A stretch of DNA of 64,000 bases from Metellina segmentata (taxonomy: Eukaryota; Arthropoda; Arachnida; Araneae; Tetragnathidae). The notes under the pieces were generated by a model. The model saw nothing but the letters and a program-made list of their open reading frames with translations, was not told the origin of the DNA and did no database searches. The translations under genes and the position numbers were made by a program. Below are positions 10,377-21,571 of this stretch, piece by piece; the stretch's first letter is position 1, and every line of letters starts with the position of its first letter. The stretch lies in contig OX375874.1 of NCBI GenBank assembly GCA_947359465.1, positions 87,845,672 to 87,909,671 on the forward strand. Direction: 5' to 3'.

Positions 10377-11805
10377 TACCTCCAAGTGGTTTTGACAAGA
10401 TTTCTCGTCCATCAAGATCGTAACAGCTTTGATAATGACGAGATATCTCGTCATCATAAGATATTGCCAAAATTTTTACGATGACGACATCAAGATCTGG
10501 TCAGTTTTCTTCTAATGTGGAGATATCTCGTCCATTAAGATGTGGCCAGTTTTCTTCTAATGAGGGGATATCTCGTCCATTAAGATGTGGTCAGTTGTCT
10601 TCTAATGAGGGGATATCTCGTCCATTAAGATGTTGTCAGTTTTATTCTAATGAGGGGATATCTCTTCCATTAAGATGTGGTCAGTTGTCTTCTAATGAGG
10701 GGATATCTCGTCCATTAAGATGTTGTCAATTTTCTTCTAATGAGGGGATATCTCTTCCATTAAGATGTGGTCAGTTGTCTTCTAATGAGGGGATATCTCG
10801 TCCATTAAGATGTTGTCAGTTTTCTTCTAATGAGGGGATATCTCTTCCATTAAGATGTGGCCAGTTTTCTTCTAATGAGGGGATATCTCGTCCATTAAGA
10901 TGTGGTCAGTTGACTTCTAATGAGGGGATATCTCGTCCATTAAGATGTTGTCAGTTTTATTCTAATGAGGGGATATCTCTTCCATTAAGATGTGGTCAGT
11001 TGTCTTCTAATGAGGGGATATCTCGTCCATTAAGATGTTGTCAATTTTCTTCTAATGAGGGGATATCTCTTCCATTAAGATGTGGTCAGTTGTCTTCTAA
11101 TGAGGGGATATCTCGTCCATTAAGATGTTGTCAGTTTTCTTCTAATGAGGGGATATCTCTTCCATTAAGATGTGGCCAGTTTTCTTCTAATGAGGGGATA
11201 TCTCGTCCATTAAGATGTGGTCAGTTGTCTTCTAATGAGGGGATATCTCGTCCATTAAGATGTTGTCAGTTTTCTTCTAATGAGGGGATATCTCTTCCAT
11301 TAAGATGTGGTCAGTTGTCTTCTAATGAGGGGATATCTCGTCCATTAAGATGTTGTCAGTTTTCTTCTAATGAGGGGATATCTCTTCCATTAAGATGTGG
11401 TCAGTTGTCTTCTAATGAGGGGATATCTCGTCCATTAAGATGTTGTCAGTTTTCTTCTAATGAGGGGATATCTCTTCCATTAAGATGTGGTCAGTTGTCT
11501 TCTAATGAGGGGATATCTCGTCCATTAAGATGTTGTCAGTTTTCTTCTAATGAGGGGATATCTCGTCCATTAAGATGTTGTCAGTTTTCTTCTAATGAGG
11601 GGATATCTCTTCCATTAAGATGTGGTCAGTTGTCTTCTAATGAGGGGATATCTCGTCCATTAAGATGTTGTCAGTTTTCTTCTAATGAGGGGATATCTCT
11701 TCCATTAAGATGTGGTCAGTTGTCTTCTAATGAGGGGATATCTCGTCCATTAAGATGTGGTCAGTTTTGCTATTGGCGAGATATCTCATCGAGACAACCA
11801 CCAAG
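10377..11805. repeat. 45-bp minisatellite with 7-unit higher-order period inside a TTAA-type MITE
   Basis: From about 10495 to 11765 there are about 28 tandem 45-bp units with the core AATGAGGGGATATCTCGTCC. Units alternate between types that differ at the same positions (GTGG/GTTG, TCTCG/TCTCT, TTGTC/TTTTC). The order of types repeats every seven units (315 bp) for three rounds, then changes. The left flank (CCTCCAAGTGGTTTTGAC at about 10379) matches the inverted-repeat end of the MITE at 56179-56303. A perfect 20-bp palindrome centred at 10444/10445 (ATGACGAGAT and its complement) carries the GATATC core of the unit. Because the unit is a multiple of three without stops, it yields a 473-codon open frame (10481-11902) that is almost certainly not a gene. 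The array lies within a WD40 gene intron. Confidence 0.9.
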
Positions 11806-13432
11806 AAGTTTAGTATGCAATATACGTTACATGTTTAATGTTTTATTTACAATTCAAGGATTTTGGGGAGGTAAGAACGAACATATTAACAGTGGCAGTT
11901 AAAATCCCACATAAATTGATTGAATGTTTTCAGCGGTAGTTTGGGGGTAATTTAATCTTCTTTATGTGACACGCAATCTCTTAGTGAAGCTCATAGTACA
12001 CTTATTCGCTCCGTCACGTCAAAATAAGATCAGGAGGATGAAATATAAGTAACCAGAAGAACACCTCACTTTTTTCTTGCCCTTCACGTCACTACAATCA
12101 CAGATAGGATTACAGCTCTCCGATCCTTTCAATCTAAAGTCGTATGTCACCGGTTTGTCGTGCATACATATTCTACATGTGGTCAGTTGTTACGAGTTGT
12201 TTATTATGGTGTTCAGTTAACACCACCTAGACATAAATAAGCCTCAAAACATTTAGAACGATGTCACACTACTTGGCCTTCATCTAGCCTGTATTATGTT
12301 CAATCTTCAGAGGTTTTCTTATCTTTCCGTGAATATGTAGATCTATAGTTAAAAGCTTCAAGGAAAATTAAGAAATTAGGGAAACAATAATACTTTTTTA
12401 CTTCTGATTCCGAAAATTTAGGTGCTTAAAATATTTCAATGCATATCAAAACAAAATGATGTTGTTATGATCCGATTGTTATAAAATTTTAACATATCGC
12501 TTTTTACTAAAATGCTTGTCCTTAAGTTTCATCCAAAATATTTTATCATTCGGAAGTTATTCCGAAGCAAAAGTTATTAAATAAAACGTAGTCAAAACCT
12601 TTCATAAATTAACAAAAGTTGACGTCTCACACACACATGGGCTAAAATTTTCCATGTAATTTCAATTCATATAATACTTTGTATGCATAAAATCGAATTA
12701 ACTCCTTCATAAAGTGAATCTCTCAGTTGTAAAGTGAAAAAAACTGTGTTAAAACGCATTAACGTTAAAAAAAAGCATACGTTAAGCAGCATTTTAAATC
12801 AATATTTGGAATCATGGTATTTTTCTCATTGGTACTTAGATGTATAGATACGCAACAGATATCACGAGATGTTTTTCAGGAATCATTCACCACCTTATAA
12901 AATAACCCACGTAATCAATACCAGATGCTCATGGAGCAATTTTAAATCTGAAGAATGCCAATATATCTTAATCGGAGGAAAATGCATTTTTGTAGTAGAC
13001 ATTAAAAAATCCTTTTGCTATCCTCAGAAATTAATATCAATTCATTTTAACGCCAAAATTAAAAAAAAAAAAATCTATTTTCAATCAATTTTGGTGATTT
13101 TAAAAATATATTTTCCCTTAAACGAGTACCATTTAAAGTGACCATTAATAAATATTAAGTTATACTAGATAGGTTTCTTTAGTTAAAAAATTACAACGCT
13201 AGTAGTTTTGACAAAATTCTTAAATCCCCCCCCCCCTCCTCCATTAAAGGATTAAAAAAAAAGTTTCATATGAACACCGCTCAATATAAAAAACAGGACG
13301 TGGTGCTATTAAAATGGAAAAATATATTCAATAAAAATTGCGATCTTGTGAGAAAATATTATTTAAACTTCCTCACTAAAGTTCACCACTACTTACAAAA
13401 TTTATTTCTAAAATTTCTTTTTTAATTTCCAG
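11806..13432. other. Intronic AT-rich sequence
   Basis: I recognise nothing here beyond a poly-C run near 13227-13236 and scattered AT-rich tracts. It forms the 3' part of the intron 10204-13432. Confidence 0.5.
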
Positions 13433-13479
13433 ATCTTCCTACTGTGCCCACTTGTCTAGAGAACAATTTTCAAACAACA
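13433..13479 (+). CDS. WD40 gene small exon
   Basis: Acceptor AATTTCCAG precedes and a strong donor GTGAGT starts at 13480. The two leading nucleotides complete the Asp codon begun at 10203, then 15 codons read LPTVPTCLENNFQTT, ending in phase 0. It is short but the phase fit on both sides and good splice sites support it. It would be a linker between blades. Confidence 0.55.
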
Positions 13480-13844
13480 GTGAGTAGTTAATAATGTATT
13501 TGATTAATTTTAACAGAGACTTTCAAATATTTTATAAGCCTGTCTGACACATGCTGTATAAAAGAAACTACGAATTTCTGTTTATATGTGTACATTTATT
13601 ATTTTAGTACATCTCATAAACACTTTGTTTAGAATATGCTTTCTTATTTATACATTCTGCTATTAAGTATAATGAATTCTGATTTCAGAATAAAAGAAAA
13701 ACATGCGAATTATTCATTGGTGATATTAAAGGGAATATTTATATATTAACATTTTTCTATCCACGTACGATGTTATTTGCAAGGAGCTATTCGTTGGGAA
13801 CTCAGATAATTCGTTTCAAGGTAATGGAAAGACAAATTTTTCTT

Positions 13845-15003
13845 ATTAATTGCCTGTTTATTGAAAGAATATATCTGTTTTTAATTACCTGTTTTATCGA
13901 AATAATATTTCTATTCTTAATTACCTTTTTTATCGAAATAATATTTCTGTTCTTAATTACCTGTTTTTCTAAAGAATATTTCTGTTCTTAATTACCTGTT
14001 TTATCGAAATAATATTTCTGTTCTTAACTACCTGTTTTTCTAAAGAATATTTCTGTTCTTAATTACCTGTTTATCGAAAGAATATTTCTATTCATATTAC
14101 CTGTTTATCGAAAGAATATTTATGTTCTTAATTACCTGTTTACCGAAATAATATTTCTGTTCTTAATTACCTGTTTATCGAAAGACTATTTCTTTTCTTA
14201 ATTACCTGTTTTATCGAAATAATATTTCTGTTCTTAACTACCTGTTTTTCTAAAGAATATTTCTGTTCTTAATTACCTGTTTATCGAAAGAATATTTCTA
14301 TTCATATTACCTGTTTATCGAAAGAATATTTCTGTTCTTAATTACCTGTTTACCGAAATAATATTTCTGTTCTTAATTACCTGTTTATCGAAAGACTATT
14401 TCTTTTCTTAATTACCTGTTTTATAGAAATAATATTTCTGTTCTTAATTACCTGTTTATCGAAATAATATTTCTGTTCTAAATTACCTGTTTATCGAAAG
14501 AATATTTCTGTTCTTCATTACCTGTTTATCGAAAGACTATTTCTGTTCTTAATTACCTGTTTTATAGAAATAATATTTCTGTTCTTAATTACCTGTTTAT
14601 CGAAATAATATTTCTGTTCTAAATTACCTGTTTATCGAAAGAATATTTCTGTTCTTAATTACCTGTTTATCGAAAGACTATTTCTGTTCTTAATTACCTG
14701 TTTTATAGAAATAATATTTCTGTTCTTAATTACCTGTTTATCGAAATAATATTTCTGTTCTAAATTACCTGTTTATCGAAAGAATATTTCTGTTCTTCAT
14801 TACCTGTTTATCGAAAGACTATTTCTGTTCTTAATTACCTGTTTTATAGAAATAATATTTCTGTTCTTAATTACCTGTTTATCGAAATAATATTTCTGTT
14901 CTAAATTACCTGTTTATCGAAAGAATATTTCTGTTCTTAATTACCTGTTTATCGAGGGAACATTTCTGTTCTTAATTACCTGTTTATGGAAAGAATATTT
15001 CTA
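13845..15003. repeat. 35-bp minisatellite (TTCTTAATTACCTGTTTATC core)
   Basis: About 33 units of 35-36 bp (core TTCTTAATTACCTGTTTATC then GAAAGAATATTTCTG) fill this stretch. From about 14370 to 14950 a four-unit block of about 141 bp repeats roughly four times, distinguished by GAAAGACT, TAGAAATAAT, GAAATAAT and GAAAGAAT variants. It lies in the intron 13480-16113 of the WD40 gene. No conserved coding function is implied. Confidence 0.92.
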
Positions 15004-16113
15004 CCGGTGATTATACATGTGTTCCAAGTCAAAAATTAAAAAATATATATTAATAATAACAGGTGTAGGCGAGTGGAGATGTTTAGCTTGCATAACACAG
15101 TTTATTTGCAATTGTAATTTCGAGTAAACATTTAGTAGGTAATGAGACGAGTATCACAGACCAGTAACGCTTCTGGAAAGAACTGGATAGAATTCTTTGT
15201 TTTACAGGAATAAAAGAGTTGTTAGTTCGATGAGGCATAGGCAACGTGCCAAGAAAGGGTTGAAAGTTAGATGGTATATTTAACAATGCGTCAATAGTTC
15301 AATTGGCTGTCAAAACAAAAATAGTTCAGTTTGCTACACAATTTTATAAGAGGGATTTTTCAGTGGAGGAAGCTAACCTGTCGGTTTGCGAAGATTTTAC
15401 TTCTGTTGTCCAAATGCTCTCACATGACACATACTTGGGTGACCTTAAAATGTAGTTGGTCACCATTTTGGCTGCGTTTAATTCAACTCATGTTATCCCA
15501 TCAACTCTCCGATAACGATTCCGAATTTATTCTTTATTGGCGAAGTGCTGCAATCATATTAATAAAGAAGTTCTACTGTCGTCAAATTCAGATGAAGATC
15601 AGGAAGTGCGTATCACCACAGAAATGCTACCGTCAACAATATTTAGCTTGACAAAAATGTCTCTGATAACTGCGATAGGTTCTTTATTTTATGAAATTTA
15701 ATTTATTCTAATTTTGAAAGTGGATTTTATAGCGTGTGTGTTTCATAGAGCACATTTCATTATAAACTACACATAAAAATTTTGTCTAAATTATAAGAGC
15801 AAATATTTTCTTCTGAAAAGTTTTTTTGGTTCATCCTAACTCATAACTCAATTTCTCGAAACGAAAATTGTTTGACTTACACCACTTTCATAATCACTGG
15901 CGTTTTTATTCGTCCTAAGAAAAACGAAATTAAGTGGATTTTGTTTCCAGATGTTCTCTATTATGCTTTTACTATGAACAGTTGCGTTAAAACGATTTAT
16001 TTTTTCATCATTCACAGGTGCGTCGAATAAAGTTTTTGATTGTTTTCAACTGTTTTTATGTATTGCTGAATAAGTCTACTTACATGAAATAAATGACTTT
16101 TCTATTTCTACAG
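15004..16113. other. Intronic sequence, no recognised feature
   Basis: Only short ORFs without recognisable motifs (for example 15331-15651) lie here, between the 35-bp array and the next exon. Confidence 0.45.
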
Positions 16114-16302
16114 GATCTAAAAGAACATGAAAGTTACGTGAAATGCAACATGATTAACGGAGTTCACTGCGATCTCATAAACAAAATTCAATGTATATTG
16201 CCATTGAATATTCTGCTTTCGAATTCAAAACTCGATGCTGCACATTCATTAGTCTGTTACGAGTTATCGTCCAATAAAAAACAATCATACCATCATCAGA
16301 AG
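16114..16302 (+). CDS. WD40 gene exon
   Basis: Acceptor TTTCTACAG precedes and donor GTAAAT begins at 16303. Sixty-three codons in phase 0 run from DLKEHESYVKCNMINGVHCD to SSNKKQSYHHQK. The exon joins the previous one (phase 0) and the WD40 exon at 18637 (phase 0) with no stop. The middle part (QCILPLNILLSNSKL) is hydrophobic. The sequence directly precedes the clearest WD repeat, so it probably contributes a diverged blade. Confidence 0.7.
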
Positions 16303-18636
16303 GTAAATGGGCATGACTTTTCACTTTTGTCCATAATTCAATTGAAAGACTATTAGAATGATTGCGAATCTAAGAGTTTATTTTTTGTCTAAGAGTTCTA
16401 TCTAAGAGTTTATTTACTGTCACTAGATAAAGGCGTCATATGATAGCAAGTAGATCTCGCAGTTAACGTTATTCTATTATTTCTTACAGAAAATAGAATT
16501 AAAATTTTTAGCTCTGCGAATTTCATTTACAATACATTTTGATCACTCACAGTCATGTCCTGTTGCGTGCAGTTTCCATTCTAATTTACAGAGACACACT
16601 TACAGATGGCGCTTTGGAGGTTTAAGCAGCTTTCAGACTTGGAAAAGTAATAATATCTTATTTTTATTAATTGATTTTTTTATTTAAAAGATCATGAATG
16701 GAGACGCTTTTGGCCTTTATTCAATCAATGACCATTTTTTTTCCCCAATCAGAAAGAGTCACGTCCATTATTTAAAGGGGTTAGTCAAAATAGTACAAAC
16801 AATTGGAATTTTTTTGTTACTAAAGAAGTTGGTTCACTTTGGCATCTATAGTGCTGCTTCAATTAAAAGGCACTTGACATTTGAGAATTCCATTTCTACA
16901 AAGGTGGGGAAAGTCTGCCATACTTGAAAACATGTATAGCGATCGTCATAGGGATTGTTCGTTACGTCAATTCGTTTTCACTTCTATGGTTTCTGACATT
17001 GAATCATAAGCTCAGAGCCAGAAACCACGCAAAAGGTTACAATTGTGCCAACTCATTGTGTAAGTTTAACTTACCCCCCCCCCCCCAACTTTAAGAATAG
17101 AATAGTCTGAAACCAGGAGATTCACAAATGCCAACTCACCGGAGCCGAACTATATGAGGTATTTTCAGTGTAAACATACAAACCCCCAGAAGACGAGGAC
17201 TTTACTTCCGGTTATCCAATTCTATCTCTTGGTAGATAACATAGTTATCTTAAAAATATTGCCAAATGATGCCACTTTCTGAATACGTACAGGAAACAAG
17301 TTCTACCACATAAAGAGTACCACCAACTACATTTGGCTTTACAAATAAACTTTCTCACGTGTTTTGTAGATTCTCTCTTACCCTTGTTTAGTAGCACGTT
17401 AGGTCGCCAGAACATCTCTTTTAAAGAGAACATGTCCTCTTTTCCCGCTCTGATTTTTTTATTGGATCTTTTTTTGTCCTCTTTTATTCGGCTGTTCACT
17501 TTTTGTACTCGTTGTTCATAATTTCGGATTGTGTTAAAAAATATATTTCACACTTTCAACTTTACGCTCTAATATATCCACATTGCCTGCTATATCGTTA
17601 TGTAAACCACAGCTATTCAAATACGTACTAGATCTAATACATTGTACGTATTATTAAAGCGCATCAGCGTATAATAGAAAAAGTTCAACCTCTAGTGTAT
17701 ATTGAGTTCCATGTTAAAACGCCTCAGAAGATCAAATAGATAACCAATGAGAATTTAGATTCGTGTTAGAATAATAAGAATAAGAAATATTGTTCTAATT
17801 ATATCAGAATGAATAGTAAGATGGACGTTTCTCAGCCGTTTTTAGTTTGGAAGGAAATTGCGTTGCTAACCAACCGCCTTTTAGCATTAAATTGAAGTCG
17901 ATAGCTCAACTACGATTGCTGTGCAGAATTCGGTGAGTTATAATTATGTGTTTGTGTATTATTTACGTGTGTTGTTTGTCAGTAGTATTTGTATTAGTTC
18001 TGCCCACATTGTTAAATTATAATTTTTTGTGTTTGCTTAGGTGGTAAAGTTAAAAGAACATAATATTGGTTGCAGTTCATTTATTAATCGAAATTCTATA
18101 CAGGGGGTACATTTGATATATAATTGTATAGGAAGTATGGAGTCTCATCCATGTGGTTTGAGACACAATCTTGTCAGTAAGTTTTCCCGCAAGCTTTACA
18201 AATGGTCGAACACTCAATCGGAAGTAATTAAAAAACTTTTCTTGATATTCACTTTTCGTGTCCTCTTTTTTCAAAACAAATTTACGAAATGTTCTCTTTT
18301 CTGACATTTATCTTCTGGCAACCCTAGCTGCACGTTCTAAAGTTGTTCTATATTTCAAAGAAATACATTTAAAAATCACGAGCTTCTACACCTACATGCA
18401 AGCTTTACTTGGCTCGACGTTTGGATGATTTGACACTACACCCCCTCAAAAAAGCAATAGTTTCACCCAAATATATATCGATAATGATGCCAGGCACCTT
18501 TAGATTGATATCACGGGTGCGCTCCTCAAATGTCTCTTAAAATAATTCGTTATTCTCGTATTGCTTTATCAGTAATTGCAAAGATTAAATAATCACTGAA
18601 TTATAATACCTGTTTTTTTTGGTGTGTTTTCAACAG
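16303..18636. other. Intron with two diverged repeat fragments
   Basis: Two stretches, about 17380-17470 and 18215-18320, share TCCTCTTTT-rich segments ending in GGTCGCCAGAAC or CTGGCAACCCTA, in the manner of a decayed DNA transposon pair. I cannot name the family. A poly-C run is at 17074-17087. No exon was identified with confidence. Confidence 0.35.
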
Positions 18637-18828
18637 GTTGTGACATGTTTTGATTCAAACCATTCACTAAATATTGTTGCATCTGGTAGCAAGGATTTCC
18701 AAATTCGCATATGGAACATTGAGTGTCCGAAGAAGCCGGATATGATTCTCATGGGCCACAAAGCCGTCGTTGCTGATTTGCGCATCCATGCACCAAAGGA
18801 AAGGTTGACATCTATCTGCAAAGAAGGG
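18637..18828 (+). CDS. WD40 gene exon with canonical WD repeat
   Basis: Acceptor TTCAACAG precedes and donor GTAGGT starts at 18829. The 64 codons in phase 0 hold the clearest WD40 signature in the window: ASGSKDFQIRIWNIE (the SGSxD...IxIWN pattern), then MGHKAVVADLRI (GH dipeptide and the following strand) and LTSICKEG. Joined to 25227, the second repeat completes as LTSICKEGEVRTWNLSTGRC. WD40 propellers serve as protein interaction platforms, but nothing here fixes the partner or pathway. Confidence 0.88.
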
Positions 18829-19056
18829 GTAGGTTGTGTATGTAGAATAATTCAGTATATGAGTCACTTTGTAAACCTTACGTAAAAATTGTTTCGAATT
18901 TATTTCGTGAATGAATTTTAAAAAGGACTTCAAACAATTTTAAACGAGATTCAGATTTGTTGTAGTCAATGATTTGAAAACTTCGAAATTGACTATGAAG
19001 AATATTTAGAAAACGATATACCAATGGAACAAAATGTACGCTAACATCTTTTTACC

Positions 19057-19707
19057 TTGCCGACCAATCGGACTGGTTGTCAGGTTGCTGAATTCTAGAC
19101 TGAAAGGTTTCTGGCTCGAATTCGGGTTAGGCATGGATGTTTGTCCATCTAGCATGAATGTGTACAGGCCCTGATTTACCATTAGGCCCGTGAGGCACGG
19201 GCCTAAGGCCCCCATAATTTAGAGGGCCCCTAAATTTCAAAAGTGTCTAAAAATTTAAAAAAGTTTTTAAGTAGTTACATAAATTATTGGGTATTTACGT
19301 AAATGTCCATCGACCGTTTCCCCCACTATCACATTCTTGTAATTACATTAATTATCTAACTATTATATTTTTGATTTTCATCTGCTTTATTTTGTTTTGC
19401 CAAGAGTTATAAGTGATGTCACGATTTTCTCAAACTTTTTGGTGACATCTGTGAAACGGTCAACAGCCAAATACGTAAGTACCAATTATTGTTATAAATT
19501 TAGTTTTTGTGATGAACAAATAACATGGGGGGGGGATTCCTGCGTGTTGTGCCTACTATACCAAATTTTCTAAATGGGGCCCTGAATGTGTAGTCTCTTT
19601 ATAAACGAGTTGTGCTTTGGTGTATATGTGAAGTTCGACTTGAATACCCATATGGTGACCAGGTAACGCTTAGTGGTTCAGAATTCCACCCCTATAGTGC
19701 CATGATG
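19057..19707 (+). repeat. SINE-like unit with tRNA head, split by a hAT-like MITE
   Basis: The head at 19057-19156 (GCCGACCAATCGGACTGGTT, then CTGGCTCGAATTCGGGTTAG) resembles the tRNA-derived heads of the family A SINEs, with a B-box-like GGCTCGAATTC. The tail at 19593-19707 differs from family A and matches positions 1-120 on the other strand. The 420-bp MITE sits between the two parts, bracketed by the 8-bp duplication AATGTGTA. Confidence 0.55.
19165..19584 (+). mobile_element. hAT-like MITE with 8-bp TSD AATGTGTA
   Basis: It begins CAGGCCCTGATTTACC and ends GGGGCCCTG. The ends are short inverted repeats, flanked by a perfect 8-bp direct repeat AATGTGTA (19157-19164 and 19585-19592), the size typical of hAT insertions. 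At 420 bp with no ORF it is non-autonomous. A truncated second copy lies at 121-328. Confidence 0.85.
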
Positions 19708-19770
19708 ACGGAAGCACTTCTCTTAACTAGTTTAAATAGGCTGAGTAAAAATTTTTTATGCCACAATAAG

Positions 19771-20100
19771 GTAATGGTAATTTTAGTTAACGTCGTACTA
19801 GAGCAACACAACGGGCTATTGACGACGGTCCGGGTTCAGTCCCTTAATGGAAAGATCCGTGGACAACATCTCGTAATTTTGAATCATGGTCAGATGACGA
19901 AGCAACACCTGAGGTGGCACCCCACTCTCCAAACTTCCACGGCAACCCAACGTGAGGACTTCCGGCCACGATAGATTTAAGGTGCACCAGACGCCTCTAC
20001 ACCATACGTTTACAAACATCCATGCCCGGACACGGATTCGAACCAGGAACCTTCCGATCTAGAGGTTAACACCTTAATCACTATACCGGTTGGTCGGCTG
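19771..20100 (-). repeat. tRNA-derived SINE, family A, with 10-bp TSD
   Basis: Full-length minus-strand copy with A box, B box and family A body. The direct repeat CCACAATAAG at 19761-19770 and 20101-20110 is a clear target-site duplication, which fixes the ends and supports LINE-mediated retrotransposition. It lies within the 18829-25226 intron of the WD40 gene. Confidence 0.93.
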
Positions 20101-20123
20101 CCACAATAAGGAAGGTTATTCAT

Positions 20124-20335
20124 TTATTTTGTTGCCATTCTGTAGAGGCATAAGTTTGCAGCCCATTTGGTAGGAAAGGTGGTAGCAACAGTAGATAACT
20201 TCTCAGTCTTTAATAAATGATCGACCTTCATAGTTGCATTGGAGTCGCAGAAGGGGCAGGAGAAAGTGCCTTTATTCCAACGTGCCTGCAAACAGTCATG
20301 ATCTGTCATCAGTCACAGCTGTAAAGTCACTTCTT
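20124..20335 (-). pseudogene. Non-LTR retrotransposon C-terminal remnant
   Basis: The minus-strand frame contains LMTDHDCLQARWNKGT, then CPFCDSN...MKVDHLL. This is the arrangement (L-T-x-H-D-C-L, CxxC, then a DHLL motif) found in the region after the RNase H domain of arthropod non-LTR retrotransposons. It ends with a TAA at 20124-20126. One in-frame TGA lies just before the conserved segment. The upstream reverse transcriptase is absent, so this is a 3' fragment. Confidence 0.5.
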
Positions 20336-20339
20336 GGGA

Positions 20340-21570
20340 TCTAGGAAGAAATTTGACTCATCAGCAGTTGGTCCCAAAACATCTGTCATCATCAGGACCA
20401 AAATAAACAACAATCACGTTTAAATACGCTACCTTTGAGCAGCGATGTCACCACTCGTTTTTCTAATTAAGTTAAAAAAAAACTCTAACTGTGTTAATTT
20501 TGTGTTAAGAAATTTTCGTGCATACCTCTGACTTTTTTTTTTTAAAGTTGTAGAATATGTTATGTGCCCTTGATCGCTTTAACAATCAAATCTGACAACT
20601 TAAATTCGTTCATGTGCTTAATTGAACACCAATCTCAAAATTTTCAGAAAGAGTTTTTATTTTGAAATATTGTGATTTGAGCTGTTTTTTTGTTTGCAGT
20701 TTAAAATTTTCGAAATTGAAAGGTTCTAATTCCTATCAATCACCATGTGAAGGCACAAATAAAAATCATGAAAATATATCAAAATATGGAAATGCTCATA
20801 CACTTGGGAATAATTGACTATGAAGAAGTAGCATATCGTCAGCTTATAAATGAAACAAACTAAATCAAAATTTTCAAATGTGAGTTTTTTTAAGCTTTTA
20901 TATCAGAATGTGATGGTCTTTAGACACATAAAGTGTGCCCGGAACGTCATCTTACGGGTTGGATCTTGAAATTGTGGCATTTAACGTGAATCCCCTTCTC
21001 ATGGTTCATCAGAGTAATGTAGAATGGTTTGAAAAACCGACATTATAGTACTAAATTGGGCGGACATAAAAAAAAAAAGTAATATTTTATATTTGCATGA
21101 AGGTTCGATTTCTTTTTGAAAAACAAGCTTAGTGTGTAAAGCATAATGATTAGAATTTTCCTTTTTTGTTTTCTCAAAACTAAGTTTTCCGTCTATTTTG
21201 TGTTTCACGCGTAAGACGAAAGTATAATCTTAATAGACTGTAGCAATTCTGTTTTCCTAAATTATGTTACGCTAGAATGCAATGTAAATTCTTTTTCTGA
21301 TCTAAATTTCAAATTATACTTTGTAAAACATCTATGAGACTTTCCATGAAATTTGCAATGCAAAAAATAATTATCAACAAAATTAAAGTTTTATAGTTTC
21401 TAAATGCTTTTACAAAGCTATTAAACTTTTATTAAAAAATAACGACTATATTTTAGTATTAGATATTGAAGTTATACAATCAAGAATTAATTTCTGGGGA
21501 ATCTTAAAATTTCTACCCCAGAACTATTTTGATGGTATAACTACAAAAATGAAATTTTACTCGTTATTTT
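20340..21570. other. AT-rich intronic sequence
   Basis: Nothing recognised; several poly-A and poly-T runs. Confidence 0.5.
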
Positions 21571-21571
21571 A

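Noticed and set aside
10481..11902. 473-codon ORF of 15-residue repeats (GQLSSNEGISRPLRC type)
   Set aside because: It is a consequence of a 45-bp tandem array in an intron, lacks a signal peptide or defined domains, and its flanks match a MITE end.
16590..16647. Open stretch after TTTACAG reading RHTYRWRFGGLSSFQTW
   Set aside because: It would end in phase 1 and break the phase-0 join between 16302 and 18637. Skipping it gives a clean WD repeat context.
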